This document shows positions 28,243 through 37,183 of a DNA stretch of 64,000 nucleotides, one piece after another; the first letter of the stretch is position 1, and each line of letters begins with the position of its first letter. The DNA is from Mesostigma viride (Eukaryota > Streptophyta > Mesostigmatophyceae > Mesostigmatales > Mesostigmataceae): positions 620,001 through 684,000 of the forward strand of contig RPFO01000702.1 of the NCBI GenBank assembly GCA_009746045.1, read 5' to 3'. The translations under genes were made by a program, and so were the position numbers. The notes under the pieces were generated by a model that saw only the letters and a program-made list of their open reading frames with translations, had not been told where the DNA came from and searched no databases.

Positions 28243-28449
28243 ATGCCTAAAATGAAGACACATTCGGGTGCAAAAAAGCGCTTTAAGCTTACTGCAAGCG
28301 GCAAAGTAAAAGCTAGTCAGGCAGGTAAGCAGCACTTTATGAGACGTCGTACGAAAGCTCAACTTCGCAATCAAAGAGGAACTACAATACTTGGTGATGA
28401 AGATGCGAAGAGATTAGTAAAGATTTTCCTTCCTAATGGGACTAATTAA
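28243..28449 (+). CDS. rpmI: 50S ribosomal protein L35
   Basis: The 68-aa L35 has the classical start [20 protein letters not shown] and the basic block [17 protein letters not shown]. It is followed by rplT after 17 bp. The infC gene that heads this operon in many bacteria is not upstream; small secreted-protein genes are there instead. Confidence 0.97.
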   Translation: MPKMKTHSGAKKRFKLTASGKVKASQAGKQHFMRRRTKAQLRNQRGTTILGDEDAKRLVKIFLPNGTN

Positions 28450-28466
28450 AAAATGAGAGTGAAATT

Positions 28467-28829
28467 ATGACACGTGCAAAAGCAGGAATAGTATCCAAAA
28501 GTCGCCACAAAAAAATAATCAAGCTTGCTAAAGGTTATAGAGGCAGGGCAAAGAATTGTTTTAGAATAGCAATTGAGAAAGTAGAAAAAGGATTGCAGTA
28601 TGCGTATAGAGATCGTAGAAATCGTAAGCGTGATTTCAGAGGCCTCTGGATTCAAAGAATTAATGCAGCTGTAAGAGAGCATGGAATGGTTTATTCTACT
28701 TTTATCAATGGATTAAATAAGTCCGGAGTTGTTGTGGATCGTAAAATGCTAGCAGAGCTTGCTGTAAATAATGCCGATAGTTTTGCCCACATTGTAGAGC
28801 AAGCCAAAAAAGGTTTAACCGCAAAATAA
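28467..28829 (+). CDS. rplT: 50S ribosomal protein L20
   Basis: The 120-aa L20 has the typical [53 protein letters not shown] and [21 protein letters not shown]. It is needed for early 50S assembly and represses its own operon in several bacteria. A weak GAGAG-type ribosome-binding site lies upstream. Confidence 0.97.
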   Translation: MTRAKAGIVSKSRHKKIIKLAKGYRGRAKNCFRIAIEKVEKGLQYAYRDRRNRKRDFRGLWIQRINAAVREHGMVYSTFINGLNKSGVVVDRKMLAELAVNNADSFAHIVEQAKKGLTAK

Positions 28830-29212
28830 GTAATATATTTCCTTTTCTAGGCTTCCATAAGCCATAAATTTGTCTTTGTAATTAAGAATTTGGGGAATAA
28901 GCAAAAAGTATAGAAGCCGCATAACAGCTGCTATATAAATTAGCCCCAAATTATTTTTAATGAAGTTGTTATTGTTCTCTTGATGCTTCTCAATTCAATT
29001 ACTATAATGGGTTATACGCTAGAGTAAAGAAATATCCCAATTTTACTTTAGGGGTGTTAGATTAACTTGTCCTTTATTCTGTTGATTTTCTGTAAGTATT
29101 TTCATATGGCTTGAATTTGTAAGGTATATGGAAAGCGCAATGTCTAACAATAATTGCATATATTAATAATATTACTTATTTTTATATCATAATTTATTAA
29201 TCAGTTAAAAAT
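28830..29212 (+). other. Intergenic region between rplT and the SMR gene
   Basis: There is no coding region in these 383 bp. They hold the nested hairpin at 28887-28959, listed separately. The rest is AT-rich with no clear promoter. Confidence 0.5.
28887..28959 (+). terminator. Nested hairpin with T-run downstream of rplT
   Basis: Outer arms AATTTGGGG (28887-28895) and CCCCAAATT (28944-28952) are perfect complements, followed by ATTTTTA. Between them TATAGAAGC and GCTGCTATA form an inner hairpin with one mismatch. It can serve as the terminator of rpmI-rplT; the branched interior is more elaborate than needed for that. Confidence 0.55.
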
Positions 29213-29530
29213 ATGTCTTGGTTTTACCTTTTTATGGCAGGGATATTTGAAATATTTTGGGCAGTAGGGATAAAATATTGCGATGGATTTAAAATTACTA
29301 TTTCTTTTGTTTTAGTAATAATTTCCATGGCTCTTAGTGTAATTTTTCTGGGATTAGCCACTAAAACCATTCCAATGAGCATAGCTTACGCAGTATGGAC
29401 TGGTATTGGAATAGTAGGGGTATTCATTTACGGTCTGTTAATACTGAAAGATCCGATTTCGGTTAAGAATATCATTTGTGTTGGGATGATTTTAATAGGA
29501 ATAATTGGGCTAAAGTTAGGGATAAAATGA
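29213..29530 (+). CDS. Small multidrug resistance (SMR) family transporter
   Basis: The 105-aa protein has four predicted helices. It begins SWFYLFMAGIFEIFWAVGIKY, with the essential membrane Glu of the SMR family in helix 1, and has the family motif IAYAVWTGIGIVGVFIYG in helix 3. The start and spacing resemble SugE/Gdx guanidinium exporters as much as EmrE/QacE cation exporters, so the substrate is uncertain. SMR pumps work as dimers, exchanging protons. An ABC exporter follows after 10 bp. Confidence 0.88.
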   Translation: MSWFYLFMAGIFEIFWAVGIKYCDGFKITISFVLVIISMALSVIFLGLATKTIPMSIAYAVWTGIGIVGVFIYGLLILKDPISVKNIICVGMILIGIIGLKLGIK

Positions 29531-29540
29531 TCAAAATAAT

Positions 29541-31286
29541 ATGAAAAACATATCTATTATTTCCTTTTTCTGGCAACATATAAAGCCTTACAAATGGTAT
29601 TATGCAGGAATGCTTATAGCTCCTGTAATAGGGGCTGTCTTTCCATTTGCTTATCATTATGCCGTCAAGTTATTTATTGACTTAATGTCAGTAGAGCGCA
29701 GCATAAATTACAACGATATTATTTTCCCAATTACTATTTTTATCCTCTCACAAGTGGTTATGGAAGCTGCATGGAGGATAAGCAATATTTTAGAATGGAT
29801 TGCAGAGCCTCAAGTTAGAAGGTCATTATTGTTAAAATCATATGATTATGTACAGCACCATTCTTATAGTTTCTTCCAAAATAACTTTACAGGTGCCATA
29901 AGCAGTAAAATTAAAGGTATTTTAGATGGTTATGATCATTTTTGGGCTGAAATGCACCATGGTTTATTTCAACAAATTCTAAAAGTTATTATTAGCTTTT
30001 TTGTTCTTGCTATGATTCACCCAAACCTTAGCTTATTCCTTTGTGCTTGGAGTATTTTATATTTTCCTATCATGTACAAGGTTTCAATCAAGTTAAATCA
30101 GGCTGCTTTTGCTGAAACCGAAGCAAAACATTCTCTAATTGGTCAGATTTCAGACAAGATTAGCAATATTATTGCAGTTTTATCTTTTGCCACTAGAAAA
30201 ATAGAACTAAAGAAATTAGATGATCAAATATCAACTGAATTCGTTCCAAAACAAATTCTCCTTTACAAGTATGCTTTTATTAGCAATGTAGTTAGTGGGG
30301 CATTCTTTCTGATAATGACAACATTTTTTATATTTTATATGGTACATTTACGCCAAAATGGGCTAATTAGTGTGGGAGATTTTGCTTTTGTTTTTTCTAT
30401 TTCGGTAGTGATCATAGATGAAACCTGGAGAATAACTCAATCAATGCAGAATTTTGTCCGTATTATTGGAGATTTACAAAGTTCAATCAATTTTTTGTAT
30501 GCTCCTCAAATTGATGTTGACCAGCCCAATGCTAGGTCTTTGAAGATTAACAGACCGCAGATAGAATTTAAGGAGGTCAGTTTTGGTTATAGCGAAGAAG
30601 AAAAGGTCTTTAAAAACCTTAATTTAGCAATAAAACCTGGGGAGAAAATAGGGTTGGTCGGTTATTCAGGGGCAGGTAAATCCTCTCTAGTAAATTTATT
30701 GCTTAAATATTTTAAAGTGTCAATGGGTCAAATACTTATCGACGGCCAAAATATTAATGATATAAGCCAAGATTCTCTTCGGGAAAATATTTCAGTTATT
30801 CCTCAAGATACAATGTTATTTCATAGATCGATTTTAGAAAATATAAGATATGGTAGGCTGGATGCTACCGATGAAGAAGTTATAGCTGCAAGTAAAGCTG
30901 CTCATATTCATGAATTTATTGTTGGACTCACACACCAATACCAAACTTATGTAGGAGAAAGGGGAGTAAAGCTTTCAGGCGGGCAAAGGCAGCGTATCTC
31001 TATTGCTAGGGCTATTCTAAAAGATGCTCCTATACTGATTCTAGATGAAGCTACATCATCGCTTGATAGTCATACTGAAAAATTAATTCAGGATAGCCTT
31101 AATTTTCTTATTGAAAGTAAAGGGAAAACGGTTGTTGCAATTGCTCATAGACTTTCTACTCTAAAACATATGGACAGAATCCTTATTATGGATAAAGGTA
31201 AAATTATTGAAGAAGGTACTCACCAGGAGCTACTGCATAACCATAAAGGCCTTTATAAAAAACTATGGAAATTCCAAGAAGTATAA
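29541..31286 (+). CDS. ABC exporter, fused permease/ATPase (MsbA-like type)
   Basis: The 581-aa half-transporter has a six-helix membrane domain (about residues 15-310) and a nucleotide-binding domain. Walker A is GYSGAGKSSLVNLL, the Q-loop is VIPQDTMLFH, the signature is LSGGQRQRISIA, Walker B is ILILDEATSSLD and the H-loop is IAHRLST. It should dimerise and export a hydrophobic substrate such as lipid or drug. Pairing with an SMR gene 10 bp upstream suggests a small efflux operon. Substrate not readable. Confidence 0.9.
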   Translation: MKNISIISFFWQHIKPYKWYYAGMLIAPVIGAVFPFAYHYAVKLFIDLMSVERSINYNDIIFPITIFILSQVVMEAAWRISNILEWIAEPQVRRSLLLKSYDYVQHHSYSFFQNNFTGAISSKIKGILDGYDHFWAEMHHGLFQQILKVIISFFVLAMIHPNLSLFLCAWSILYFPIMYKVSIKLNQAAFAETEAKHSLIGQISDKISNIIAVLSFATRKIELKKLDDQISTEFVPKQILLYKYAFISNVVSGAFFLIMTTFFIFYMVHLRQNGLISVGDFAFVFSISVVIIDETWRITQSMQNFVRIIGDLQSSINFLYAPQIDVDQPNARSLKINRPQIEFKEVSFGYSEEEKVFKNLNLAIKPGEKIGLVGYSGAGKSSLVNLLLKYFKVSMGQILIDGQNINDISQDSLRENISVIPQDTMLFHRSILENIRYGRLDATDEEVIAASKAAHIHEFIVGLTHQYQTYVGERGVKLSGGQRQRISIARAILKDAPILILDEATSSLDSHTEKLIQDSLNFLIESKGKTVVAIAHRLSTLKHMDRILIMDKGKIIEEGTHQELLHNHKGLYKKLWKFQEV

Positions 31287-31332
31287 CAAGCTAGAAATCC
31301 TGCGGTAAGAAAATCTTGATCGGTTTTAATTC

Positions 31333-31358
31333 AAAATTGTTTAATTTACAATTTTTTT
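31333..31358 (+). terminator. Intrinsic terminator after the ABC exporter
   Basis: AAAATTGT (31333-31340) and ACAATTTT (31348-31355) form an 8-bp stem around a 7-nt loop, continuing into a T-run to 31358. It lies 46 bp after the stop. Confidence 0.65.
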
Positions 31359-31418
31359 AGACTAGACTTGGTAAGTGTTAGTAATTTATAAAATTATTAT
31401 AGGCAAAGGTATTTTGAA

Positions 31419-31745
31419 ATGAAAAAATTTACAATTAATTGCGATTTTGGTGGCCAACTCTCCCCATTTACTATTTTTATCGGGAAACCTGAGCACTCCC
31501 ATCACCCGTTGCATTTCCAAGCTGATTGGCTTTCAAAACAACGTGGTGGAATGATACCAGGAGATGTTATGGATGCTGTCAGTCAGCTTCAAGAACTAGC
31601 AGAAAAAAATGGAGTCTCTTTAGAAGAATTGTGCGTATATGCTCTTGGTACAAAAGAAGAACAAGCTGCTCTTGAAGGAAGTACCGAGAAAGCAAGTACA
31701 GAAACAGCGCAAGTTTCTGGAGAAGAAGCGAGTAGTAATGAATAA
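31419..31745 (+). CDS. DUF2610-family protein
   Basis: The 108-aa protein matches the Rickettsiales DUF2610 family: [44 protein letters not shown] and [21 protein letters not shown] Ser/Glu/Ala-rich tail of about 25 residues follows. There is no signal peptide. The function is unknown. An AAAGGT-type site precedes the ATG. The hairpin at 31791-31811 follows. Confidence 0.8.
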   Translation: MKKFTINCDFGGQLSPFTIFIGKPEHSHHPLHFQADWLSKQRGGMIPGDVMDAVSQLQELAEKNGVSLEELCVYALGTKEEQAALEGSTEKASTETAQVSGEEASSNE

Positions 31746-31790
31746 CTTAAGTCATCAAACTTTCTAGTTGATACAACTTGTAAAGCACGC

Positions 31791-31811
31791 TATACTACCA
31801 TAAGTAGTATA
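31791..31811. repeat. 8-bp perfect inverted repeat
   Basis: TATACTAC and GTAGTATA flank a 5-nt spacer. It lies between the DUF2610 gene and the 87-aa gene. It could end the first transcript (only a short T tract follows) or be an operator for the second. Confidence 0.5.
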
Positions 31812-31868
31812 CTTTAAAAGCTTTTCAACCCCTCAGGTGTATAAAATAAATTAAAGAAATATTGTCCT

Positions 31869-32132
31869 ATGACCTTGACTATACCAAGCCCACAAATAAG
31901 TAATGCTAGAACTATTCCGGTCGTTCCAATTCCAGTTACGGCTTCTACTTGGGGAGAAATCAACGTACCAACTAATACTTCAGTTATCGCACCCGTGCTT
32001 CTGGTAACAAATCTGGAGGCTGTGGATTTAGCTACTTCTGGCCCTGCTGTTAATATTCTGGGAGAAGAGCAGGATGCAGAGGGCAGCTATGTTCATAACC
32101 TACCGGAAATTTTTACCTCTTTTAGTGAGTAA
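31869..32132 (+). CDS. Hypothetical 87-aa lysine-free protein
   Basis: The product is unusual for this AT-rich genome: no Lys, one Arg, and many Pro, Thr, Val and Ser (TIPVVPIPVTAS, INVPTNTSVIAPVLL), ending with an acidic stretch (LGEEQDAEG). That bias argues against a chance frame, but I recognise no family, signal peptide or membrane helix. It is convergent with alaS. A T-rich strip with a weak CTCT-ATA-AGAG hairpin (32149-32159) separates them. Confidence 0.5.
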   Translation: MTLTIPSPQISNARTIPVVPIPVTASTWGEINVPTNTSVIAPVLLVTNLEAVDLATSGPAVNILGEEQDAEGSYVHNLPEIFTSFSE

Positions 32133-32175
32133 GTTTTTTATCTTTCTCCTCTATAAGAGAGCTTCTGATTTTTTG

Positions 32176-34821
32176 TTATAGGAAATTAGGTAGTTCTTTT
32201 TCAAGTATTGTAAGTTTTTCAATATCCCCGCCTCCTGCTTGTGCTAGGTCTGCCTGTCCACCGCCACTCCCACCAATAAAACCAGTTAATTTTTTTACAA
32301 TGTTACCGGCATTATACTCAGATGTTATATTTTTAGACACCCCAACTAATACTGATAATTTATCATCTAATTTACTAGTATATACCACAACCAGATTATT
32401 ATGATTTTTTACCATATCTTGTAGTGCCATACGCAGTAGTTTAGAGTTAACATTATCAATCTGCTTATAGATTAATCTAATATTATCGATATCTTTAGCA
32501 ATTCTATTAATTTCCTCTGCAGTTAAGGATAAAGTTTCTAGCTGTTTTTTTTCTAGATCCTTTTCCAGCTCTTTTTTACTATGAATTAGAGAATCCAGTT
32601 TTTGTACCACATCTTGTTTATTAGTTTTGAGGTTATTTACAATAGTGGCCAGTAACTTTTCATTTTCCCTAATAAAAGAAAGAGTATAAGTACCACAAAC
32701 GCCTTCAATTCTTCTAACCCCAGCAGCAATTGCACTTTCACTCACTATTTTGAATATCCCTATATCACCAGTTCTAGATACATGTGTTCCGCCGCAGAGT
32801 TCAAAAGAGTAAGGGTTTTCTTTATCATTTTCATTACCTATTGAGACTACTCTTACTTCATTTTCATATTTTTCGCCAAATAGTGCCATAGCACCGGATT
32901 CAATAGCAGAATTAGTAGACATTAATTTTGTATGTACGGGTGAATTATCTACTATAATCTGGTTCACTTTATCTTCAATCAGATTAATTTCAGCAGAGGT
33001 TAAGCCATTTGGATGGCTAATATCGAATCTCAACCTATCATGAGCTACTAGCGATCCCTTTTGAGTAATATGATTACCCAGGACGCTTCTGAGTACAGCA
33101 TGCAGCAGATGAGTAGCAGAATGATGCATTCTAAGGTATTTGCGGTGATAACTATCGATGGTGAGTTTGACTTCATCATTTTCAGTAACAAGGCCTTCCT
33201 CAAGCTCGCAAATATGACCATGTATTTTTCCTAAATATTTTAGGGTATCTAGGACCTTAATTTTACCATGCTCCGAGTTAATAAAACCAATATCTCCCAT
33301 TTGCCCTCCAGATTCACCATAAAAAGGGGTTTGATTGGTAATTAAAGTAAATTTTTTACCTTTTTCGGATATTTGCCTAGTACGAGTGCCGTTTATAATT
33401 AACGCAAGAACTTTGGCTTCTGAACTATTAAGGGAATATCCAAGAAACTCAGTAGAGCCAAATTCAGATAGAAGATCAAACCACATATTATCCGTTTTTG
33501 ACTCTCCAGAACCAATCCAAGTACTTCTTGCTCGTTCTTTCTGCTCGGCCATCATTTGCTCAAAACCAGCATTATCAATTGCTATGTTCTTTTTCTTTAA
33601 TATATCTTGAGTCAAATCTAAAGGAAACCCGTATGTATCATAAAGCTTGAACGCTACTTCTCCGGATAAGGTAGAATTAGCAGGTAAGGTTCTAGTCTCT
33701 TCTTCTAAGAGTTTTAGTCCTCTATCCAAAGTAACTTTAAATCTTTCCTCTTCTTGTTTTAAAATGCTACTAACAAAATCTTCTGCCCTTTTTATTTCAG
33801 GAAAGGTATGGCCAAACAAATCTACAAGTTTTGGTAATAATTTATACATTAAAGGTTCTGATGCTCCTAGCTGGTGAGCGTGGCGCATGGCTCTGCGCAT
33901 AATTCTTCTTAGCACATATCCCCGTCCTTCGTTAGATGGCATAACACCATCCGCAATCAAGAATGCAGATGAACGTAAGTGATCTGCTATTACTCTGTAA
34001 GAAAACAGTTCTTCACCTGTAGCTTTTACTTTTAATAGCGATTCGGTATAGCCTATTATTTCTTGGAATAAATCAATATCATAATTATCATGTACGCCTT
34101 GTATTACTGCTGAGATTCGCTCAAGACCCATTCCAGTATCAACGGATTTTTTTGGCAATTCAATCCTAGTATCCTTATTTATCTGCTCAAACTGCATAAA
34201 TACTAGATTCCAGATTTCAATATATCTATCCCCATCAGCGTTTTTTGTGCCCGGCAGACCGCCAAATATTTTATCGCCATGGTCATAGAAAATTTCAGAA
34301 CATGGTCCGCATGGGCCTGTCTCTCCCATTGACCAAAAATTATCATTTGTAGCAATTCTAATTATTCTTTCATCAGTTAAGTTAGCTATTTTTTTCCAGT
34401 AAATTACTGCTTCTTCGTCATCATGAAACACGGTTACATATAATTTCTCTTTAGGAATTGAAAAACTTTTGGTTAGTAGGTTCCACGCATAATAAATAGC
34501 TTCTTCTTTAAAATAATCGCCAAAAGAAAAATTACCAAGCATTTCGAAAAATGTATGATGCCTTGCGGTATAACCTACATTATCAAGATCATTATGCTTA
34601 CCGCCAGCTCTTACAGATTTTTGGCTTGAAGTAGCCTTATTATAATCTCTTTTATCGATACCGGTAAATACGTCTTTAAACTGTACCATACCGGAATTAG
34701 TAAACATTAATGTCGGGTCATTTTGTGGTACTAAAGAACTAGCAGGTACGTAAGTATGGTTATTTTTAACAAAGTAATCTATAAAAGTGTTTCTAATCTG
34801 CGTCGTAGTGAATTTTGACAT
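32176..34821 (-). CDS. alaS: Alanyl-tRNA synthetase
   Basis: A full-length 881-aa class II synthetase. The catalytic core is at the N-terminus (IDYFVKNNHTYVPASSLVP, TLMFTNSGMVQFKDVF, RHHTFFEMLGNFSFGDYFK). The editing domain has the zinc-site HHSATHLLHAVLR and CGGTHVSRTGDIG. The C-Ala domain ends GGSGGGQADLAQAGG. It attaches Ala to tRNA-Ala and clears Ser/Gly mischarging. It stands alone on the minus strand. Confidence 0.97.
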   Translation of the reverse strand: MSKFTTTQIRNTFIDYFVKNNHTYVPASSLVPQNDPTLMFTNSGMVQFKDVFTGIDKRDYNKATSSQKSVRAGGKHNDLDNVGYTARHHTFFEMLGNFSFGDYFKEEAIYYAWNLLTKSFSIPKEKLYVTVFHDDEEAVIYWKKIANLTDERIIRIATNDNFWSMGETGPCGPCSEIFYDHGDKIFGGLPGTKNADGDRYIEIWNLVFMQFEQINKDTRIELPKKSVDTGMGLERISAVIQGVHDNYDIDLFQEIIGYTESLLKVKATGEELFSYRVIADHLRSSAFLIADGVMPSNEGRGYVLRRIMRRAMRHAHQLGASEPLMYKLLPKLVDLFGHTFPEIKRAEDFVSSILKQEEERFKVTLDRGLKLLEEETRTLPANSTLSGEVAFKLYDTYGFPLDLTQDILKKKNIAIDNAGFEQMMAEQKERARSTWIGSGESKTDNMWFDLLSEFGSTEFLGYSLNSSEAKVLALIINGTRTRQISEKGKKFTLITNQTPFYGESGGQMGDIGFINSEHGKIKVLDTLKYLGKIHGHICELEEGLVTENDEVKLTIDSYHRKYLRMHHSATHLLHAVLRSVLGNHITQKGSLVAHDRLRFDISHPNGLTSAEINLIEDKVNQIIVDNSPVHTKLMSTNSAIESGAMALFGEKYENEVRVVSIGNENDKENPYSFELCGGTHVSRTGDIGIFKIVSESAIAAGVRRIEGVCGTYTLSFIRENEKLLATIVNNLKTNKQDVVQKLDSLIHSKKELEKDLEKKQLETLSLTAEEINRIAKDIDNIRLIYKQIDNVNSKLLRMALQDMVKNHNNLVVVYTSKLDDKLSVLVGVSKNITSEYNAGNIVKKLTGFIGGSGGGQADLAQAGGGDIEKLTILEKELPNFL

Positions 34822-35005
34822 TTCTAAATTTACAAATATTTAAATTTTAACTCTATTTTAGGATAGCACATTAAAGAATTTATGGCTAAATTACAATATT
34901 ATTTTAAAAAGCTTTTTAAAGGATTTTATTGCATTTGAGCTCGAGAGGATATTAGTCATACTCTAAGGTGTGGTTCAGATGATATTTTCGTGGTAAGAAT
35001 TTAAG

Positions 35006-36550
35006 ATGAAAAAAATTAGTTCGAAATTAGAAATAGTCGGTAATTTCATCAATAATCTTTTACATAAGCAAAATTTGATAATTTTTATTGGAAAAGTGGG
35101 GATTAAAATTATTGCATGCTACAAACACCAGGCCATCGACAACATTTTTGTCTCTTATGAAAAAGACGACCATTTCCAAGTATGCTGTACATTTTTAAAG
35201 AATTATAAAAAATTTCAAGTACTGGTTTTGCTAGATTCTCCAACGTGTCAGATAAAGCATGAATTCATACCCATGCTTCAATCTATAATAAAATCTAACC
35301 CTATAGAGAAATTTATTCAGGATAATTATAATTCAGATGATATAGTTGCTTATACTGTACATAATATAGATGCCAATAATGCTGGTGGAGAAGTATGGCA
35401 AACGGTAATTGCGTCTTCCCCTTATATCACTCCAACAAGTCAGGTGCTAGAATTTGTTATCTATAATTCTTTTGGATTTAACGGTATATATTTTTTATCT
35501 TTGGAATTTGAATCAATAGTTGATACAATTTTAGCAATAAAACACACGCCTAAGGTTCAAAATGATTTGCAAATTTTTGTTACGATTACTGAAACAAGTG
35601 GCATCAGAATTGCAACTAAGTATAAGAAAAATATTCTGGATGAGTTAACTATAAGTTTTCCATCAGATAAATCAGATCTTTATATAGTAGGAACAATTGA
35701 ACAGGCAATTAGCGATAAAATTTTAAAATATAAAACATATGCGACCAGTCTAGATTTAAAAATTTGCATAATATTTTTATGCAATAAAGCTTTATGTGAT
35801 ATTTTTGAAAGAATCCCCTCATTCCAAACGTATAATATTATAACGTATAGCGATAATATTTTACCCTTAGTTGCTGAAAATAAATACCAGTCTTTCCAAG
35901 ATAATAAATTATTAGAGTTATTTATAGAAAATAAAAAACATCTAGCATCGAATCAATTATTGAAGTCAATTACTAAACTTACTAATATCAATTCAGTGAT
36001 GTTTAAACCTTTATCTTTAGTAATAATAGGAATTATTGTATTTCTAATTTACCTGAAATATAATTCTATTGTAGTCCAACAAGAAACAATAGAGCTTAAT
36101 AATAAGTATTACTCATTTTCTGAAAAATACCGTACTATAAAAAAACGTCATCCAGAAGTAGAAAATATTACTAATTTAACAGATTTCTATAATCTCCAAA
36201 CAATACTCAGTATTAAATCACCAAATCCCTTTGATTTTCTTGAAAAACTTTTTTCTTTAAGTAATAACCCTAGCATTAAAATAGTTAACATTGATTGGTA
36301 TACAGAAGATACAGATTTTACTGATAAAAAAATAATACTCAGTACTGATATATATATTATGTATATAGGTGATAAAAAAAATGAACATGAAGCACAACAA
36401 GTTTTACAGGATTATGTAAGTTCAGTAAGGCTGCTCTTTCCAGATTATCAGGTAAGTTATTCTATAGAATATGACCATACCACTGAATTATTAACTACCC
36501 TAACTATACCGGCTAAATTAACTATTAGTAAAAATATAGAGGGGTCATAA
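35006..36550 (+). CDS. PilM-PilN-like membrane protein (unrecognised in detail)
   Basis: The 514-aa protein has a cytoplasmic N-terminal part of about 335 residues, one transmembrane helix (336-352), a short coiled segment and a periplasmic alpha/beta domain of about 120 residues. The cytoplasmic part has alternating strands and helices of an actin-like PilM/GspL type: IIFIGKVGIKIIACY, VLVLLDSPTCQIKHEFIPML, FVTITETSGIRIATKY, TIEQAISDKILKYKTYA. The periplasmic part resembles PilN: NPFDFLEKLFSLSNNPSIKI. The family is inferred from architecture, not from a decisive motif. It heads a three-gene unit with touching genes. Confidence 0.6.
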   Translation: MKKISSKLEIVGNFINNLLHKQNLIIFIGKVGIKIIACYKHQAIDNIFVSYEKDDHFQVCCTFLKNYKKFQVLVLLDSPTCQIKHEFIPMLQSIIKSNPIEKFIQDNYNSDDIVAYTVHNIDANNAGGEVWQTVIASSPYITPTSQVLEFVIYNSFGFNGIYFLSLEFESIVDTILAIKHTPKVQNDLQIFVTITETSGIRIATKYKKNILDELTISFPSDKSDLYIVGTIEQAISDKILKYKTYATSLDLKICIIFLCNKALCDIFERIPSFQTYNIITYSDNILPLVAENKYQSFQDNKLLELFIENKKHLASNQLLKSITKLTNINSVMFKPLSLVIIGIIVFLIYLKYNSIVVQQETIELNNKYYSFSEKYRTIKKRHPEVENITNLTDFYNLQTILSIKSPNPFDFLEKLFSLSNNPSIKIVNIDWYTEDTDFTDKKIILSTDIYIMYIGDKKNEHEAQQVLQDYVSSVRLLFPDYQVSYSIEYDHTTELLTTLTIPAKLTISKNIEGS

Positions 36551-37183
36551 ATGCTTGACAAAGTAGTAATTCACCTTAAAAACATAATATTTTTTAAATT
36601 AGTTGTATATACTATATCTATTGTTTTACTTGGAGTGCTTATTCCTGAATTTCAGGATCAGTTAGTAAAATCTCTACATGGAAAAGAAAGGGCGGAAGTT
36701 TTATTTAATCAGTCCATAATCCAGCTTAACTCAATTGTGGAATTTGAACAAAAAATTCCTGAAATTAACTTGCAATATAAAGAGTTACTTGCTAATTCCA
36801 ATAATAAAATTTGTGATACTAGAGAAGGCTTGTTAAGTAATTTAAGCTTGATTTCTCAAAAACGTAATTTATACGAACCAATCAAAGCGAAAGTGGTTCG
36901 GGTATTTGACAACCCATCCATTCAAAATAAGAATAGCGAAATTATCCTTTATCAATATGAAGTAACCATAAATTTTGCAGTGGAGTCATATGAAGAAGTT
37001 CTCAATGTAAGCGACGACATCTATAAAACTTTACCAGTAGGAGCTGTTATAATAGGTATGCAAATAAGAAAACTTCAAGCGTTGACGCCGGAGATTATAC
37101 AAAAACTTTCAACAAAGGATTTTCCAGGCCTTACAGAGGTTTCTATAAAAGTTCTACTTAGAGAGATTGTATATGAAGAATAA
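36551..37183 (+). CDS. PilO/GspM-like bitopic membrane protein (inferred)
   Basis: The 210-aa protein starts directly after the TAA of the upstream gene, with a GAGGGG site before it. It has an N-terminal transmembrane helix (about 12-31), a helical stretch (RAEVLFNQSIIQLNSIVEFEQK) and a periplasmic alpha/beta domain (YQYEVTINFAVESYEEVLNVS, GAVIIGMQIRKLQ, EVSIKVLLREIV). This short cytoplasmic tail, helix and ferredoxin-like repeat plan is that of PilO or GspM. Position after a PilM/N-like gene supports the reading; sequence alone does not prove it. Confidence 0.5.
   Translation: MLDKVVIHLKNIIFFKLVVYTISIVLLGVLIPEFQDQLVKSLHGKERAEVLFNQSIIQLNSIVEFEQKIPEINLQYKELLANSNNKICDTREGLLSNLSLISQKRNLYEPIKAKVVRVFDNPSIQNKNSEIILYQYEVTINFAVESYEEVLNVSDDIYKTLPVGAVIIGMQIRKLQALTPEIIQKLSTKDFPGLTEVSIKVLLREIVYEE

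Noticed and set aside
28243-28829. infC upstream of rpmI-rplT
   Set aside because: The region upstream holds small secreted-protein genes; no IF3 motifs are present.
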